Shown here one piece after another: positions 1 through 8,983 of a stretch of DNA of 64,000 bases. Under the pieces are notes generated by a model. The model saw only the letters and a list, made by a program, of their open reading frames with translations, ran no database searches and was not told where the DNA came from. The stretch's first letter is position 1. Every line of letters begins with the position of its first letter. The DNA comes from Haloarchaeobius iranensis. Its GTDB lineage: Archaea > Halobacteriota > Halobacteria > Halobacteriales > Natrialbaceae. The translations under genes were made by a program, and so were the position numbers. The stretch is taken from assembly GCF_900103505.1 (NCBI RefSeq), contig NZ_FNIA01000002.1, forward strand, positions 124,001 to 188,000, read 5' to 3'.

Positions 1-42
1 GGCGAGCTGGTGGTCGGTCGCGACGCGCTGCCCCAGGCTCAT
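1..42 (-). CDS. N-terminus of an unidentified protein, cut by the window edge
   Basis: Only 14 codons are inside the window (MSLGQRVATDHQLA). The start is supported by a TATA-like GTTAAG on the minus strand at about 66-71, roughly 27 nt upstream of the ATG, the spacing seen at many genes here. The codons are typical of the neighbours. The function cannot be judged from this stub. Confidence 0.5.
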   Translation of the reverse strand, partial: MSLGQRVATDHQLA

Positions 43-132
43 GAGGGAACGGTAGAGAGCCGGTCACTTAACGCTCTCCCTCTCCACTCGACGCGCTCCC
101 GGGCCGACCGGTGGCGTCGACGAGCCGCGCGC

Positions 133-576
133 TCAGTCGTCGTCGAGGGCGGCTGTGACGGCGTCGAAGGCGTCGCGCCTCGCGATGCCGTAGTCACCGC
201 TGTCGGGCAACAGGTCCGGGTCGCCGTCGTGGCGTCCGACGAGGTGCAGATGGAGGTGTGGAACGGACTGGTAGTCGGTGCTGTCGTTGAGGACGGCCAC
301 GCCGTCGAACCCTCGTTCGTCGCTCCCACCGCCACGCATCCGGGTCGCGAGGTCCTGCACGTGCGCCATCACGTCCCCGAGGACGTCCGGCGGGACATCG
401 AACAGCGATTCGTGGTGGGGTTTCGGAATCACGAGCACGTGCCCTGGCGCGACCGGGTCCAGCGGCGAGAAGGCGAGCGTCCCCGCCCCCTCCTCGCCAC
501 CGTCGCGTTCCTCGACGACGAGCGCGTCCGCCTCGCCCGCGACGATGTCGCAGAACACGCAGTCGGTATCGGTCAT
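133..576 (-). CDS. HIT family hydrolase (histidine triad)
   Basis: A 147-residue soluble protein. The N-terminal CVFCDIVAG is the zinc-type Cys pair typical of Hint/Fhit-like HIT proteins, and near residue 110 the histidine triad reads VPHLHLHLVG (HxHxHxx). The family hydrolyses nucleoside phosphoramidates or dinucleoside polyphosphates; the substrate here is unknown. The start is the ATG before TDTDCVFCDI. The open frame extends further upstream, but that extension is Ser/Arg-rich and looks like antisense of sufD-side sequence. It lies 94 bp downstream of sufD on the same strand, without an obvious shared function. Confidence 0.88.
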   Translation of the reverse strand: MTDTDCVFCDIVAGEADALVVEERDGGEEGAGTLAFSPLDPVAPGHVLVIPKPHHESLFDVPPDVLGDVMAHVQDLATRMRGGGSDERGFDGVAVLNDSTDYQSVPHLHLHLVGRHDGDPDLLPDSGDYGIARRDAFDAVTAALDDD

Positions 577-670
577 ACGCTGGTCGACGAGAAGGACCCA
601 CCTCAAGCTGCCGGCAGTGTGCGAAAGAACCGCAAAGAAACGAGCGCGGCGGCCGGACGCGGCGAGCGCG

Positions 671-1909
671 TCACTCGCGCAGCCGTTCGGCGACGAGCTC
701 CTCGATGTCGTCGCGGAGTTCGTCGACGGCGACCTCCTCGAGGACCGGGACGAAGAAGCCCTCGACGAGCATGTTGCGGGCGCTGCGCGGGTCGACACCG
801 CGGCTGGTCATGTAGAACAGGTCCTGTTCGTCGACCTGCCCGACCGTGGCGGAGTGGCTGGCCTCGGTGTCGTGGTTGTTGATGATGAGCTTCGGGGAGG
901 CGTCGGCCTCGCTGTCGTCGGAGAGCATCAGCGTGTTCTCCCGCTGGTAGCTGCTGGTGTTCCAGGCGTCGCGGCCGACGTCCTGTACGCCCTCGTACAC
1001 GGAGCGGGCGCTGTCGTCGAGCACGCCGCGGGTGACGAGGTCGGCGGTGGTGTGCTCGGCGCGGTGCCAGACCCGACTGTTGATGTCGAAGTGCTGGTCG
1101 TCGTGGCCGAAGAACGCGCCGACGATGTGGCTCTCGGAGCCGTCGCCGTCGAGCGTCGTCTCGACCTCGCTCTTGGTCAGGCGCGAGCCCATGTTGGCCT
1201 CGATCCAGTTGACGTTGGCGTAGGTGTCGGCGGTGCCGCGCTTGAGCGTGTAGTTGTACGTCTCGTCGTCGAGGTTCTGGAGGCTCCCGTACTGGACGTG
1301 GGAGTTCTCGCCGGCCGCAACCTCGACGATGCCGCTGTAGTAGCGCTCGCCGTCGACGCTCGCATCCGAGGCGCTTCCCGCCTCGCGGTCCCCGGTGGAC
1401 TGGCGCTCCAGGATGGTGACGGAGGCGTTCTGCTCGGTGACGACGAGCGTGTAGTTGAACAGCGACTGGCTGTTCATCGTCGTCCGGATCTTCACGTCTT
1501 CGGCGTCGACGCCCTCGGGCACGTAGACGACGGTGCCGTCGGTGAACAGCGCGGTCGAGAGCGCGGTGAGGTAGTTCTCTTCCGGGTCGACGATACTGCC
1601 GAACTGCTCCTCGAGGAGGTCACCGTGCTTGGCGACGGCGTCGCTCCACTCGAGGACCTCGATGCCCTCGGCGCTCTCGCGCTCCTTGTCCTGGGCGGCG
1701 TTGAGCGGGTCGACGAAGCCCTCGAAGTCGAGGGCGTCGAGGTTCGTCCAGTCCCGCCCCGGCGTCCGGATGACGTCCGGCATCTCGAGGTCGTCGAGCG
1801 CCTCGAGCGCCTCGAGCCGGGTCTCGAGGAGCCACTCGGGCTCGCCGAGCTGCTCGGAGATCTGCTCCACCTGGTCTCGTGTGAGGTTGGCGTGTACCTG
1901 TGTGCTCAT
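671..1909 (-). CDS. sufD: Fe-S cluster assembly protein SufD
   Basis: A 412-residue member of the SufB/SufD beta-helix family. SufD pairs with SufB in the SufBC2D scaffold that builds Fe-S clusters in the cytosol. The N-terminal part is helical and acidic, and the core is rich in short beta strands. The conserved C-terminal signature has NNHDTEASHSATVGQ followed by FYMTSRG and a GFF helix, as in SufD. It begins 2 nt after sufB and is the last gene of a sufC-sufB-sufD operon. Haloarchaea use this system as their main Fe-S route. The call over a second SufB copy rests on shorter length and gene order. Confidence 0.95.
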   Translation of the reverse strand: MSTQVHANLTRDQVEQISEQLGEPEWLLETRLEALEALDDLEMPDVIRTPGRDWTNLDALDFEGFVDPLNAAQDKERESAEGIEVLEWSDAVAKHGDLLEEQFGSIVDPEENYLTALSTALFTDGTVVYVPEGVDAEDVKIRTTMNSQSLFNYTLVVTEQNASVTILERQSTGDREAGSASDASVDGERYYSGIVEVAAGENSHVQYGSLQNLDDETYNYTLKRGTADTYANVNWIEANMGSRLTKSEVETTLDGDGSESHIVGAFFGHDDQHFDINSRVWHRAEHTTADLVTRGVLDDSARSVYEGVQDVGRDAWNTSSYQRENTLMLSDDSEADASPKLIINNHDTEASHSATVGQVDEQDLFYMTSRGVDPRSARNMLVEGFFVPVLEEVAVDELRDDIEELVAERLRE

Positions 1910-1911
1910 GA

Positions 1912-3342
1912 TTATCCGAGGCTCCCCTCCATCTCGAGCTCGATGAGGCGGTTGAGTTCGACCGCGTACTCGATGGGCAGCTCCTCCGTGATGGGCTCGA
2001 TGAAGCCAGCGACGATCATCTGCTTTGCGTCGTCGTCGTCCAGTCCGCGGGACTGGAGGTAGAAGACGTCCTCGTCGCCGATCTTGCCGACGGTCGCCTC
2101 GTGGGCGACGTCGACCTTCGACTCCTGTATCTCCATGTACGGCATCGTGTCCGAGGTGGACTCGTTGTCGAACATGAGCGCGTCACACTCGACGGACGTG
2201 GAGGAGTTCTCCGCGCCGTCGGCGATGTGGACGAGGCCGCGGTAGTTCGTCCGGCCGCCGTCCTTCGAGACGGACTTGGACTCGATGGTCGACTTCGTGT
2301 CCGGCGCGTTGTGGTACACCTTCGCGCCGGTGTCGATGTTCTGGCCCTCGCCGGCGAACGCGATGGTGATGTGGTTGTCCGTCGCGCCGCGGCCCTTCAG
2401 GATGGTCGCCGGGTAGAGCATGGTGGCCTTCGAGCCCATGCTGCCGGAGACCCACTCCATCGTGCCCTCCTCCTCGACGATGGCACGCTTCGTGTTCAGG
2501 TTGTACGTGTTCTTCGACCAGTTCTGTACGGTCGAGTACTGGACGTGGGCGTTCTCGCCGACGAACACCTCGACGCCGCCGGAGTGCAGGTTGAACGCGG
2601 AGTACTTCGGGGCGGAACAGCCCTCGATGTAGTGCACCTCCGAGTTCTCCTCGGCGATGATGAGCGTGTGCTCGAACTGGCCCATGCCCTCGGAGTTCAT
2701 CCGGAAGTACGCCTGGACGGGCATGTTGACGGTCGTGTCCTCGGGGACGTAGACGAACGACCCGCCGGACCAGATGGCGCCGTGGAGCGCGGCGAACTTG
2801 TTGTCGCTCGGGGGGACGCACTTCGTCATGAAGTACTCCTTGACGATCTCTTCGTGCTCCTGGACGGCCTTGTCCATGTCACAGAAGATGACGCCCTTCT
2901 CCTCCCACTGCTCCTGCATGTTCTGGTAGACGATCTCGGACTCGTACTGCGCACCGACGCCCGAGAGCGCGTTCTTCTCGGCCTCCGGGATGCCCAGCTT
3001 GTCGAAGGTGTCCTGGATCTCGTCCGGGAGGTCCTCCCAGTTCTCCGCGCCGCCGCGCGTCTCGATGTCCGGCCGGATGTACGGGACGATCTCGTTCAGG
3101 TCGACCTCGCTCAGGTCGGGCTGGCCGGGCCAGTCGGTCGGCATCGGCATCTGCTGGAACTGCTTCAGTGCACGCAGACGGCGGTCGAGCATCCACTGCG
3201 GCTCGTCCTTGTCCTCCGAGATGAGACGGATGGTCTCCTCGGTCAGGCCCTTCTCGGTCTGGAAGGCGGAGCTCTCCTCCTTCTTGAACTCGAAGCGGGC
3301 TTCGGTGTCGGTCTCTTTGAGGTGGTCTTGATCGGAACTCAT
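1912..3342 (-). CDS. sufB: Fe-S cluster assembly scaffold SufB
   Basis: A 476-residue scaffold subunit of the SufBCD complex, which receives sulfur and iron and assembles clusters with ATP energy from SufC. The C-terminal half carries the family pattern: a SVECDALMFDN segment with the conserved Cys, MPYMEIQESKVDVAHEATVG with the conserved His/Glu, and FYLQSRGLDDDDA. It sits 28 nt downstream of sufC and 2 nt upstream of sufD, so translation is probably coupled. The length matches archaeal and bacterial SufB and exceeds SufD. Confidence 0.96.
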   Translation of the reverse strand: MSSDQDHLKETDTEARFEFKKEESSAFQTEKGLTEETIRLISEDKDEPQWMLDRRLRALKQFQQMPMPTDWPGQPDLSEVDLNEIVPYIRPDIETRGGAENWEDLPDEIQDTFDKLGIPEAEKNALSGVGAQYESEIVYQNMQEQWEEKGVIFCDMDKAVQEHEEIVKEYFMTKCVPPSDNKFAALHGAIWSGGSFVYVPEDTTVNMPVQAYFRMNSEGMGQFEHTLIIAEENSEVHYIEGCSAPKYSAFNLHSGGVEVFVGENAHVQYSTVQNWSKNTYNLNTKRAIVEEEGTMEWVSGSMGSKATMLYPATILKGRGATDNHITIAFAGEGQNIDTGAKVYHNAPDTKSTIESKSVSKDGGRTNYRGLVHIADGAENSSTSVECDALMFDNESTSDTMPYMEIQESKVDVAHEATVGKIGDEDVFYLQSRGLDDDDAKQMIVAGFIEPITEELPIEYAVELNRLIELEMEGSLG

Positions 3343-3370
3343 GGTTGTGGTGTAGTGGTGTCGGGGTGGT

Positions 3371-4279
3371 TTACGCGGTGCCGTAGACCTCGTCGCGGAC
3401 CCAGTCGTAGCCCTCGTCCTCGAGCTGCTCTGCGAGCTCGGGGCCGCCGGACTTCGCGATGCGGCCGTCGATCATGACGTGGACGTGGTCGGGTTCGACG
3501 TAGTCGAGGATGCGCTGGTAGTGGGTGATCTGCAGGACACCCGTGCCCTGCTCGTCGCGGAGCGCGTTGATGCCGTGGGAAACGTCCTGCAGGCGGTCGA
3601 TGTCCAGTCCGGAGTCTATCTCGTCGAGCACCGCGATGCTCGGCTCGAGGATGGCCGCCTGGAGCACCTCGTTCTGCTTCTTCTCGCCGCCGGAGAAGCC
3701 GGCGTTGAGGTAGCGCTGGGCGAACTTCTCGTCCATGTCCAGCTGCTCCATCTTCGCCTGGAGGAGCTTCTGGAACTCTGCGACGCCGACCTCGCCCTCG
3801 TCCGCGGGACCCTCCATCGGGGAGGTGTCGTAGCCGTCCTCCTCGTCTTCCGGCTCCTCTTCGTCGTCCTCGAAGAGCTCCTCGCGCTCCTCGAGCTTCG
3901 CGTTGAGAGCGGTGCGGAGGAAGTTCGTCATCGTGACGCCCTCGATCTCGGCCGGGTACTGGAAGCCGAGGAAGATGCCGAGGGCGGCGCGCTCGTTGGG
4001 TTCGAGGTCGAGCAGGTCCCAGGTGCGCTTGTCCTCGGGAATCTCGAAGTCCTCGCCGAAGTCACCCGGCTCGAGGTGGAGTAGTACCTCGCCCTCTGTC
4101 ACTTCGTAGGCCGGGTGGCCGGCGACGATCTTCGCCGTCGTGGACTTCCCGGAGCCGTTCGGTCCCATCAGGGCGTGGATCTCGCCGGATTCGACCTCGA
4201 GGTCGACGCCGTCGAGAATCTTCTCGCCATCGTCTTCTGCAACGCTCGCGTGGAGATTGTTGAGTTCGAGTTTTGCCAT
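3371..4279 (-). CDS. sufC: Fe-S cluster assembly ATPase SufC
   Basis: A 302-residue ABC-type ATPase that powers the SufBCD scaffold. Walker A is GPNGSGKST near residue 40, the signature is FSGGEKKQNE, and Walker B is IAVLDEIDSGLD, followed by the family His in ITHYQRIL. It is about 50 residues longer than bacterial SufC because of a very acidic segment near residues 125-165 (FEDDEEEPEDEEDGYDT), between the Q-loop and signature regions. This is probably a haloarchaeal surface insertion. It is the first gene of the operon. A CCTATCAC element on the minus strand near 4304-4310 is at the right distance to be its TATA box. Confidence 0.96.
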   Translation of the reverse strand: MAKLELNNLHASVAEDDGEKILDGVDLEVESGEIHALMGPNGSGKSTTAKIVAGHPAYEVTEGEVLLHLEPGDFGEDFEIPEDKRTWDLLDLEPNERAALGIFLGFQYPAEIEGVTMTNFLRTALNAKLEEREELFEDDEEEPEDEEDGYDTSPMEGPADEGEVGVAEFQKLLQAKMEQLDMDEKFAQRYLNAGFSGGEKKQNEVLQAAILEPSIAVLDEIDSGLDIDRLQDVSHGINALRDEQGTGVLQITHYQRILDYVEPDHVHVMIDGRIAKSGGPELAEQLEDEGYDWVRDEVYGTA

Positions 4280-4361
4280 GCTGGCTACCTCTTAGTGTTC
4301 TAGTGATAGGGTGTCGGCCCCATAATCCTTGCGTATTCCCGTGCCTCTGATTCGCATATCG

Positions 4362-4368
4362 AAAAAAA
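4362..4368 (-). terminator. Oligo-T terminator candidate after polB
   Basis: Read on the minus strand, about 65 nt after the polB stop, there is a run of seven T residues. Oligo-T tracts end archaeal transcription. It would separate polB from the sufCBD operon that follows on the same strand. Confidence 0.5.
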
Positions 4369-4431
4369 TTGTTCACGATTTTAGAATCGGGTGTGGCGGC
4401 GGTGTGGGAGCCCGACACTCCGATTCCGGGC

Positions 4432-7400
4432 CTACATGAAGCTGCCCAGCCCAGTCTGCTCCTGTCCGGTCTTGACCTCCTCCCAGGAGATACCGAGCGC
4501 CTCGATGACGCGAGCGATGGGGCCTTTCAGGGTCTTGTCGAGCATCTTGTCGTAGTCGACCTCGAACTCCGCCGGAATCTGGTCTGCGTAGTCGAAGCAG
4601 ATGACGTCCTGTTCGCGCTTGAACTCGCCGTAGCGGTGGTCCCGCTGCGGGTCGAACTCGCCCGCGTCCTCGAGCTCCTTGAAGTAGTCCGGGTGGACCT
4701 TCTCGAGGTAGAGCCGTTTGGGCTTCGAGCCGCGGTCGAAGTTCGTCCCGAACAGCAGGTTCGCGTACTTCGCACCGCGGACGTGGGCCGTGTCCGTGTC
4801 GTAGTTGTCGATGCGCTTGCCGATGCCGCCCGGGATGGCGATCTCGTCGTAGCTGTACTCGCCCGCCAGGAACCGCTCGATGACGTCGTGGATGTACTCC
4901 GTTATCTCGGACTCCTCGGCACCGCGGACCACCTTGTCGATGACCTCGTGCTGGACCTCCTTCGTGATGGGCGCGATGTCCGAGCGCTTGTACTCGAAGC
5001 CGGTGATGTCGATATCGTCGACGTGTTTGCCCTCCTTCCAGATGATGTGGCCCGCGTAGCGCTTCTTCTTGCCCGCCTGGAAGAACCGCCGGTAGAGCTT
5101 CTCGAACTCGATCTGGAAGCGGTGCTCCTCGCCGCCCTCGATGTCGACGTTCAGCTCCTCCGCGGCGAAGGCGTCGTAGGAGTCGTTGATGTGCTCCTCT
5201 ATCTCGAAGGACTGCTCGATGGCTCCCTCGGGAGTCACGTCCTGTCCGAGTTCCAACATTACAGAATCAGTGTCACCATAAGCAACCTGGTAGTTTATCT
5301 CGTTCGCGGCCTGTTCGGTGAACCGGATTACCTCTCTCCCTGTAGCGGTTACGGCGGCACCCATCTCCTTGTCGTAGAGACGGAACCGGTCCCACCCAAG
5401 AACGCCGTAGAGAGAATTCATAATTACTTTGACAGCTGCCTGCTGCTGGTCGTACCGCTCGTAGTCCTGGCTGCCGGGGTCGTGCTGGTTCCGCAACTCC
5501 TTCTTGGCCTCGCGCTCCGCCAGCAGTTCGTCGACCATCGCCCGGATCATCCCGTCCTCGTCCTTGCGGAAGTGGGTGCCGTTGGGGGCGCGGTACGTGT
5601 CGCCGTCGAAGGATTCGGGGTCGACCTTCGTCTCGGGGCTGGCGTTGATGGTCACCATGCACATCGGGTAGAGCGATTTCAGGTCGAGTACCGTCACCAT
5701 CTCCTTGACGCCCGTGATGGGGTCGAACACCGCGCCGCCCTCGTAGTCCTCGGACTCCTGCTTGCCCTTCGAGGGGAGCGCGAACTCGCCGTGGACCTTC
5801 TGGAGGACGTACATGTCGACGGCGTCGCCGGCGGTCGGGGCGTCCTCGAGCTTGCAGCCGACGAACGTGCGCACCTCGTCGTAGAACGAGATGATGTCCT
5901 GCTTCGCGTCGATCTCGACGCAGAGCTCCACGTCGCGGAGGTTGTACTCCAGCAGCCGGCCGGGGTCGTTCTCCCAGAGGTCGCCGATGTCGCCGGTGTA
6001 GCGCTCCTTGCCGGCGTCGAGCTCGGTCTCGCCGACGGCGTCGAGCCGGTAGGAGTCGAGCTCGGTGAACTGCCGGCTCTTGTAGGCGTACAGCAGGTCG
6101 AAGACGACCCGCCCCTTCACGTTCGGGCCGCCCCAGCCCGAGCGCCAGACCTCGTTCACCCGGGAGAGCCGGTTCGGGTCGATGTCCTGGTCGTGCATCG
6201 TCGAGTCGAGCACCTCCAGCCGGTCGAGGAAGTACGGGGCGTCGAAGTCGTCACAGTTGTGGACCAGACAGCTCTCGGCAACGAAGTTGTGGGTAGTGGT
6301 TTCGATGTCGTACGTCGTCTCGGTACCGGTCACGCTGACGTCGGTAACTTCGACGAACACGTACTCCTCCCAGTCATCGTTCACCGACTCGTGTCGTTTG
6401 AGGTTGATTCCACGTCGGTGCTTGTCCTCTCCAACACGCCTGACTTCGGAGTCCGAGTCGGGGTCGAAGAGGGCGTACGAGATGTTCTCGGTCTGTCCAC
6501 TTCTCCCACCCTCGAACGCCCGGAGGGACTCCACTTTGGCCGGATGGTTCATCTCCGGGAGCACTCGCCGCTTGAGACGGCCGATATCTCGTTGTGAATC
6601 GGGAATCCTGACAACGTTCCGATTCTGCTGCGCATAGATGCCGAGGCGTTTGAAGAGTTTGACGTACCACTCACCGATGCTCTCGTTCTCTGCTGCGACA
6701 GTAATCCCGGTCTTTCCGATACTCCCGTCACCATCGATAACTCCGGCAAGGAACGAGCTGACGTACTCTTCCGGCATCCGGAACACTGGTGATAGGTCCA
6801 CGTCAGTTTCGTTCTTATCACCCAACGGGATCCCGAGTCCGTTGAACGCGTACATCGTCGCGTAATCGAGAACGTTCTGCTTGTAACAGCCCTTCCCGTC
6901 GGGTGTCTGCGTGTTGCTGCCGGGGAACTGGTCGTGGAGTTCGGGCTTCGTGTTGTAGAACCGGACGCCACTGTCGGTCGACATCGTTCCGTCGGTCAAG
7001 ACCAGTCCAGCAAGGTAGAGCTCGTCCTCCGTCATCTCCCGGTCCAGTTCCGCCCCCGTCTCTTTGTGTACACGCCCGCCGTCCGGAACGGGAACATCGT
7101 AGTTGGCTGCAGCTTCCCGACACCGTTCTACACTCCAGACCGTGGGGGATGGGTGGTAGAGCGTCTCTTTTTCCACATCAAATCGTTCGGCGAGTTCGGT
7201 GACTGCACCGTACGGTAACTCCCCCTTGAACCGGCTAATCGTCTCTTGTGAGGCGTACCGTTGCCTGTCAACCGGGACGAGTTCGCTGAACGTTGGCAGC
7301 CGTTCTTCGGCTACCGGGAGCCGTCTCGGTTTGAGGACGTAGTCCCCGACCTCGATGTCGCCTCCCTCCTTCCAGTCGACGTCCGCATCGTCACCGACCA

Positions 7401-8574
7401 TGATACGATGGTCTGCTGACGATTCGAGCGTCGTTCCGTCGTCGAGCGTGAATTCGAGGATTTCCTTCTCGCTCGACCACTTGTTCGTCACTTCGGCAAC
7501 TGCCGTCTCCTGTCCCTCCGAACCAACGACAGCATCTCCGACCGAGACGTCTTTGATCTCAGTTGTCGTCCCGTCCGCCATCTGGACCTCCGAGTCCTCC
7601 GGAAGACAGTTCCAGCCGGTCATCACGTCGGGGTCGGTCTCGTCGATGTAGTCGAGGAACGCCTCGAGCATCTTCCGCTCGGCCTCGAGCTGGTCCTCTC
7701 CGTCGAAGATCTCGACGCGGAGGTCCAGCTCGCCCTCGATGGGGTCGTAGTCCGGCAGTGCGTCCGGGGCATCGCCGTCGTACTCGTCGGCGATGGCGAG
7801 CCAGACGACGTACTCGTCGTCGTAGGAGTCGTGCGAGGTGAGACAGATGATGGGCTCGTCGCCGTCCTCGGGGAAGCCGTTGCGGTCGTCGACCTCGATG
7901 TCGAACGTGTTGACCCGCGGGTCGGCCGTCAGCTCGGTCGCCTCGACCTCCTCGTGTGGGACCCGAATCGAGCCGCTCTCGCCGCGGCGAGCCGGGACCG
8001 TGATACCGCTGTTGATGCCCTTGTCGACGAGGAACCGGTTCGGGAACAGCACGTCGGCCTCGTAGTGGTCGAATCGGTCGCGGATGTTCCCCACGTCGCG
8101 CGGCGTGCGGCCGAAGATCTTCGTCAGGCGCTCCCCCCGGATGCTCTCGTAGGGCTCGCCGTCCACGTCGGTCGCCTCCCAGTCGACGATGACGTTCTCG
8201 TCCTCGAGTTCGGACTCGTCGAGCGAGTCGGTCGGCGCGTAGAAGTACGGCTGGAAACCGAACACCATGACGTGCTCGGCGGTCCCTTCGGCGGTCCGGC
8301 CGAAGACGTGCATCACGGGCTGTTCGTGCTCGCCCGACCCCTCGACGGTGTAGTCCACCTGCATGACGGAGAGCGAGACGGTGCCGTCGGGGTCGGGGAA
8401 CAGGGCCTCGTCGGCTTCGACGAAGTCGGCGTTCTCGAGACCAGGCGTGGTGACGGCCTCGGCCTCGGCGACGAGGTCGGACTCGCTGAGTCCGTCGTCC
8501 TCGCTGTCGGCCGACCCGCCGTCACCGAACGCGCCCCCGAGCGTCAGCTGTTCGGAATCCCCTGCGTCGGTCAT
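4432..8574 (-). CDS. polB: B-family replicative DNA polymerase with an intein
   Basis: A 1380-residue precursor; removing the intein (residues 323-773) leaves about 929 residues, normal for haloarchaeal PolB. Exo I is FDIEVDD (about 224-230). Exo II is split by the intein (GWN before it, CDDFD after it). Exo III is YNLRDVELC. Polymerase motif A is DLKSLYPMC, motif B is KVIMNSLYG and motif C is YGDTDS, all intact, so both polymerase and proofreading activities should be present after splicing. The ATG start fits a TTTTTACT box about 26 nt upstream on the minus strand. Codons encoding motifs B and C (about 5222-5440) are much AT-richer than the rest of the gene. The intein is described separately. 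Confidence 0.97.
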   Translation of the reverse strand: MTDAGDSEQLTLGGAFGDGGSADSEDDGLSESDLVAEAEAVTTPGLENADFVEADEALFPDPDGTVSLSVMQVDYTVEGSGEHEQPVMHVFGRTAEGTAEHVMVFGFQPYFYAPTDSLDESELEDENVIVDWEATDVDGEPYESIRGERLTKIFGRTPRDVGNIRDRFDHYEADVLFPNRFLVDKGINSGITVPARRGESGSIRVPHEEVEATELTADPRVNTFDIEVDDRNGFPEDGDEPIICLTSHDSYDDEYVVWLAIADEYDGDAPDALPDYDPIEGELDLRVEIFDGEDQLEAERKMLEAFLDYIDETDPDVMTGWNCLPEDSEVQMADGTTTEIKDVSVGDAVVGSEGQETAVAEVTNKWSSEKEILEFTLDDGTTLESSADHRIMVGDDADVDWKEGGDIEVGDYVLKPRRLPVAEERLPTFSELVPVDRQRYASQETISRFKGELPYGAVTELAERFDVEKETLYHPSPTVWSVERCREAAANYDVPVPDGGRVHKETGAELDREMTEDELYLAGLVLTDGTMSTDSGVRFYNTKPELHDQFPGSNTQTPDGKGCYKQNVLDYATMYAFNGLGIPLGDKNETDVDLSPVFRMPEEYVSSFLAGVIDGDGSIGKTGITVAAENESIGEWYVKLFKRLGIYAQQNRNVVRIPDSQRDIGRLKRRVLPEMNHPAKVESLRAFEGGRSGQTENISYALFDPDSDSEVRRVGEDKHRRGINLKRHESVNDDWEEYVFVEVTDVSVTGTETTYDIETTTHNFVAESCLVHNCDDFDAPYFLDRLEVLDSTMHDQDIDPNRLSRVNEVWRSGWGGPNVKGRVVFDLLYAYKSRQFTELDSYRLDAVGETELDAGKERYTGDIGDLWENDPGRLLEYNLRDVELCVEIDAKQDIISFYDEVRTFVGCKLEDAPTAGDAVDMYVLQKVHGEFALPSKGKQESEDYEGGAVFDPITGVKEMVTVLDLKSLYPMCMVTINASPETKVDPESFDGDTYRAPNGTHFRKDEDGMIRAMVDELLAEREAKKELRNQHDPGSQDYERYDQQQAAVKVIMNSLYGVLGWDRFRLYDKEMGAAVTATGREVIRFTEQAANEINYQVAYGDTDSVMLELGQDVTPEGAIEQSFEIEEHINDSYDAFAAEELNVDIEGGEEHRFQIEFEKLYRRFFQAGKKKRYAGHIIWKEGKHVDDIDITGFEYKRSDIAPITKEVQHEVIDKVVRGAEESEITEYIHDVIERFLAGEYSYDEIAIPGGIGKRIDNYDTDTAHVRGAKYANLLFGTNFDRGSKPKRLYLEKVHPDYFKELEDAGEFDPQRDHRYGEFKREQDVICFDYADQIPAEFEVDYDKMLDKTLKGPIARVIEALGISWEEVKTGQEQTGLGSFM
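6256..7608 (-). mobile_element. PolB intein (Hint domain plus LAGLIDADG homing endonuclease)
   Basis: This 451-residue in-frame insertion starts at Cys323 (CLPEDSEVQMADG, block A) and ends with HNFVAESCLVHN, the block G terminal His-Asn, before Cys774 of the C-extein. Block B is SSADHRIMV, with Ser where Thr is usual. Block F contains TTYDIETT. Two LAGLIDADG dodecapeptides are visible, LYLAGLVLTDGT (about 519-530) and FLAGVIDGDGSI (about 608-619), both with the acidic residue, so the homing endonuclease may be active. It interrupts the Exo II motif, not the three polymerase motifs. The DNA is somewhat AT-richer than the exteins, as expected for a mobile element. The product is a self-splicing protein element. 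Confidence 0.95.
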
Positions 8575-8595
8575 TGGAGGCGGTTCGGGGGCAGC

Positions 8596-8604
8596 AGTAA
8601 AAAC
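8596..8604 (-). promoter_or_regulatory. TATA-like box of polB
   Basis: The minus strand reads GTTTTTACT centred about 26 nt upstream of the polB ATG. That is the spacing of a leaderless haloarchaeal promoter and supports the chosen start. Confidence 0.55.
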
Positions 8605-8737
8605 AGCCGTGGTTCACACCCCGCAATCGCAACGTTCGCCCTCGGTAAGCGACCGTTACCATCGGTTGCTGTCGGTCGGGTCTGATTTCCCCGCGGCAAC
8701 AAGACATATACCTTGGTACTGTCTACCAGCCTCTGAG

Positions 8738-8920
8738 GTGACCGGCTTGTCCGACCACGCAACGCAATCCGACGGACGCACGGCCGATAGAGACGAGACT
8801 GACGGCGTCGAGTCTATCGAGACATACGAGACCGACGACGGGACGGTGTTCTACGACGCCGAGAACCCGCTTGCGTGGCTAGAGGCCGGAGAGACGTTCT
8901 CCCTCCGAGAGCACGCCTGA
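8738..8920 (+). CDS. Small conserved-looking acidic protein
   Basis: A 60-residue protein whose C-terminal half (VESIETYETDDGTVFYD followed by AENPLAWLEAGETFSLREHA) reads like a small haloarchaeal domain protein; I do not know a function. Two starts are possible. The GTG at 8738 lies about 30 nt after a CATATA box near 8705-8710 (leaderless). A TTG three codons later has GAGGTG in front of it. A much longer upstream reading is antisense of polB and was discarded. It is divergent from polB. Confidence 0.65.
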   Translation: MTGLSDHATQSDGRTADRDETDGVESIETYETDDGTVFYDAENPLAWLEAGETFSLREHA

Positions 8921-8983
8921 GCCACCTGCAACGGACCACGCGAACGAGCAACCCTTTTGCTGCCGCCGCCCCAACAGCGAAGC

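Noticed and set aside
278-2062. Long plus-strand open frame opposite sufD and HIT
   Set aside because: It is antisense to sufD and HIT, whose motifs are clear. Long antisense frames are expected in GC-rich DNA.
4369-6597. Long plus-strand frame opposite polB
   Set aside because: It is Val/Leu/Arg-rich antisense of polB, with no motif.
4432-8574. Two separate genes or a frameshift in polB
   Set aside because: The frame is continuous and the extra segment has all intein blocks, so it is an intein.
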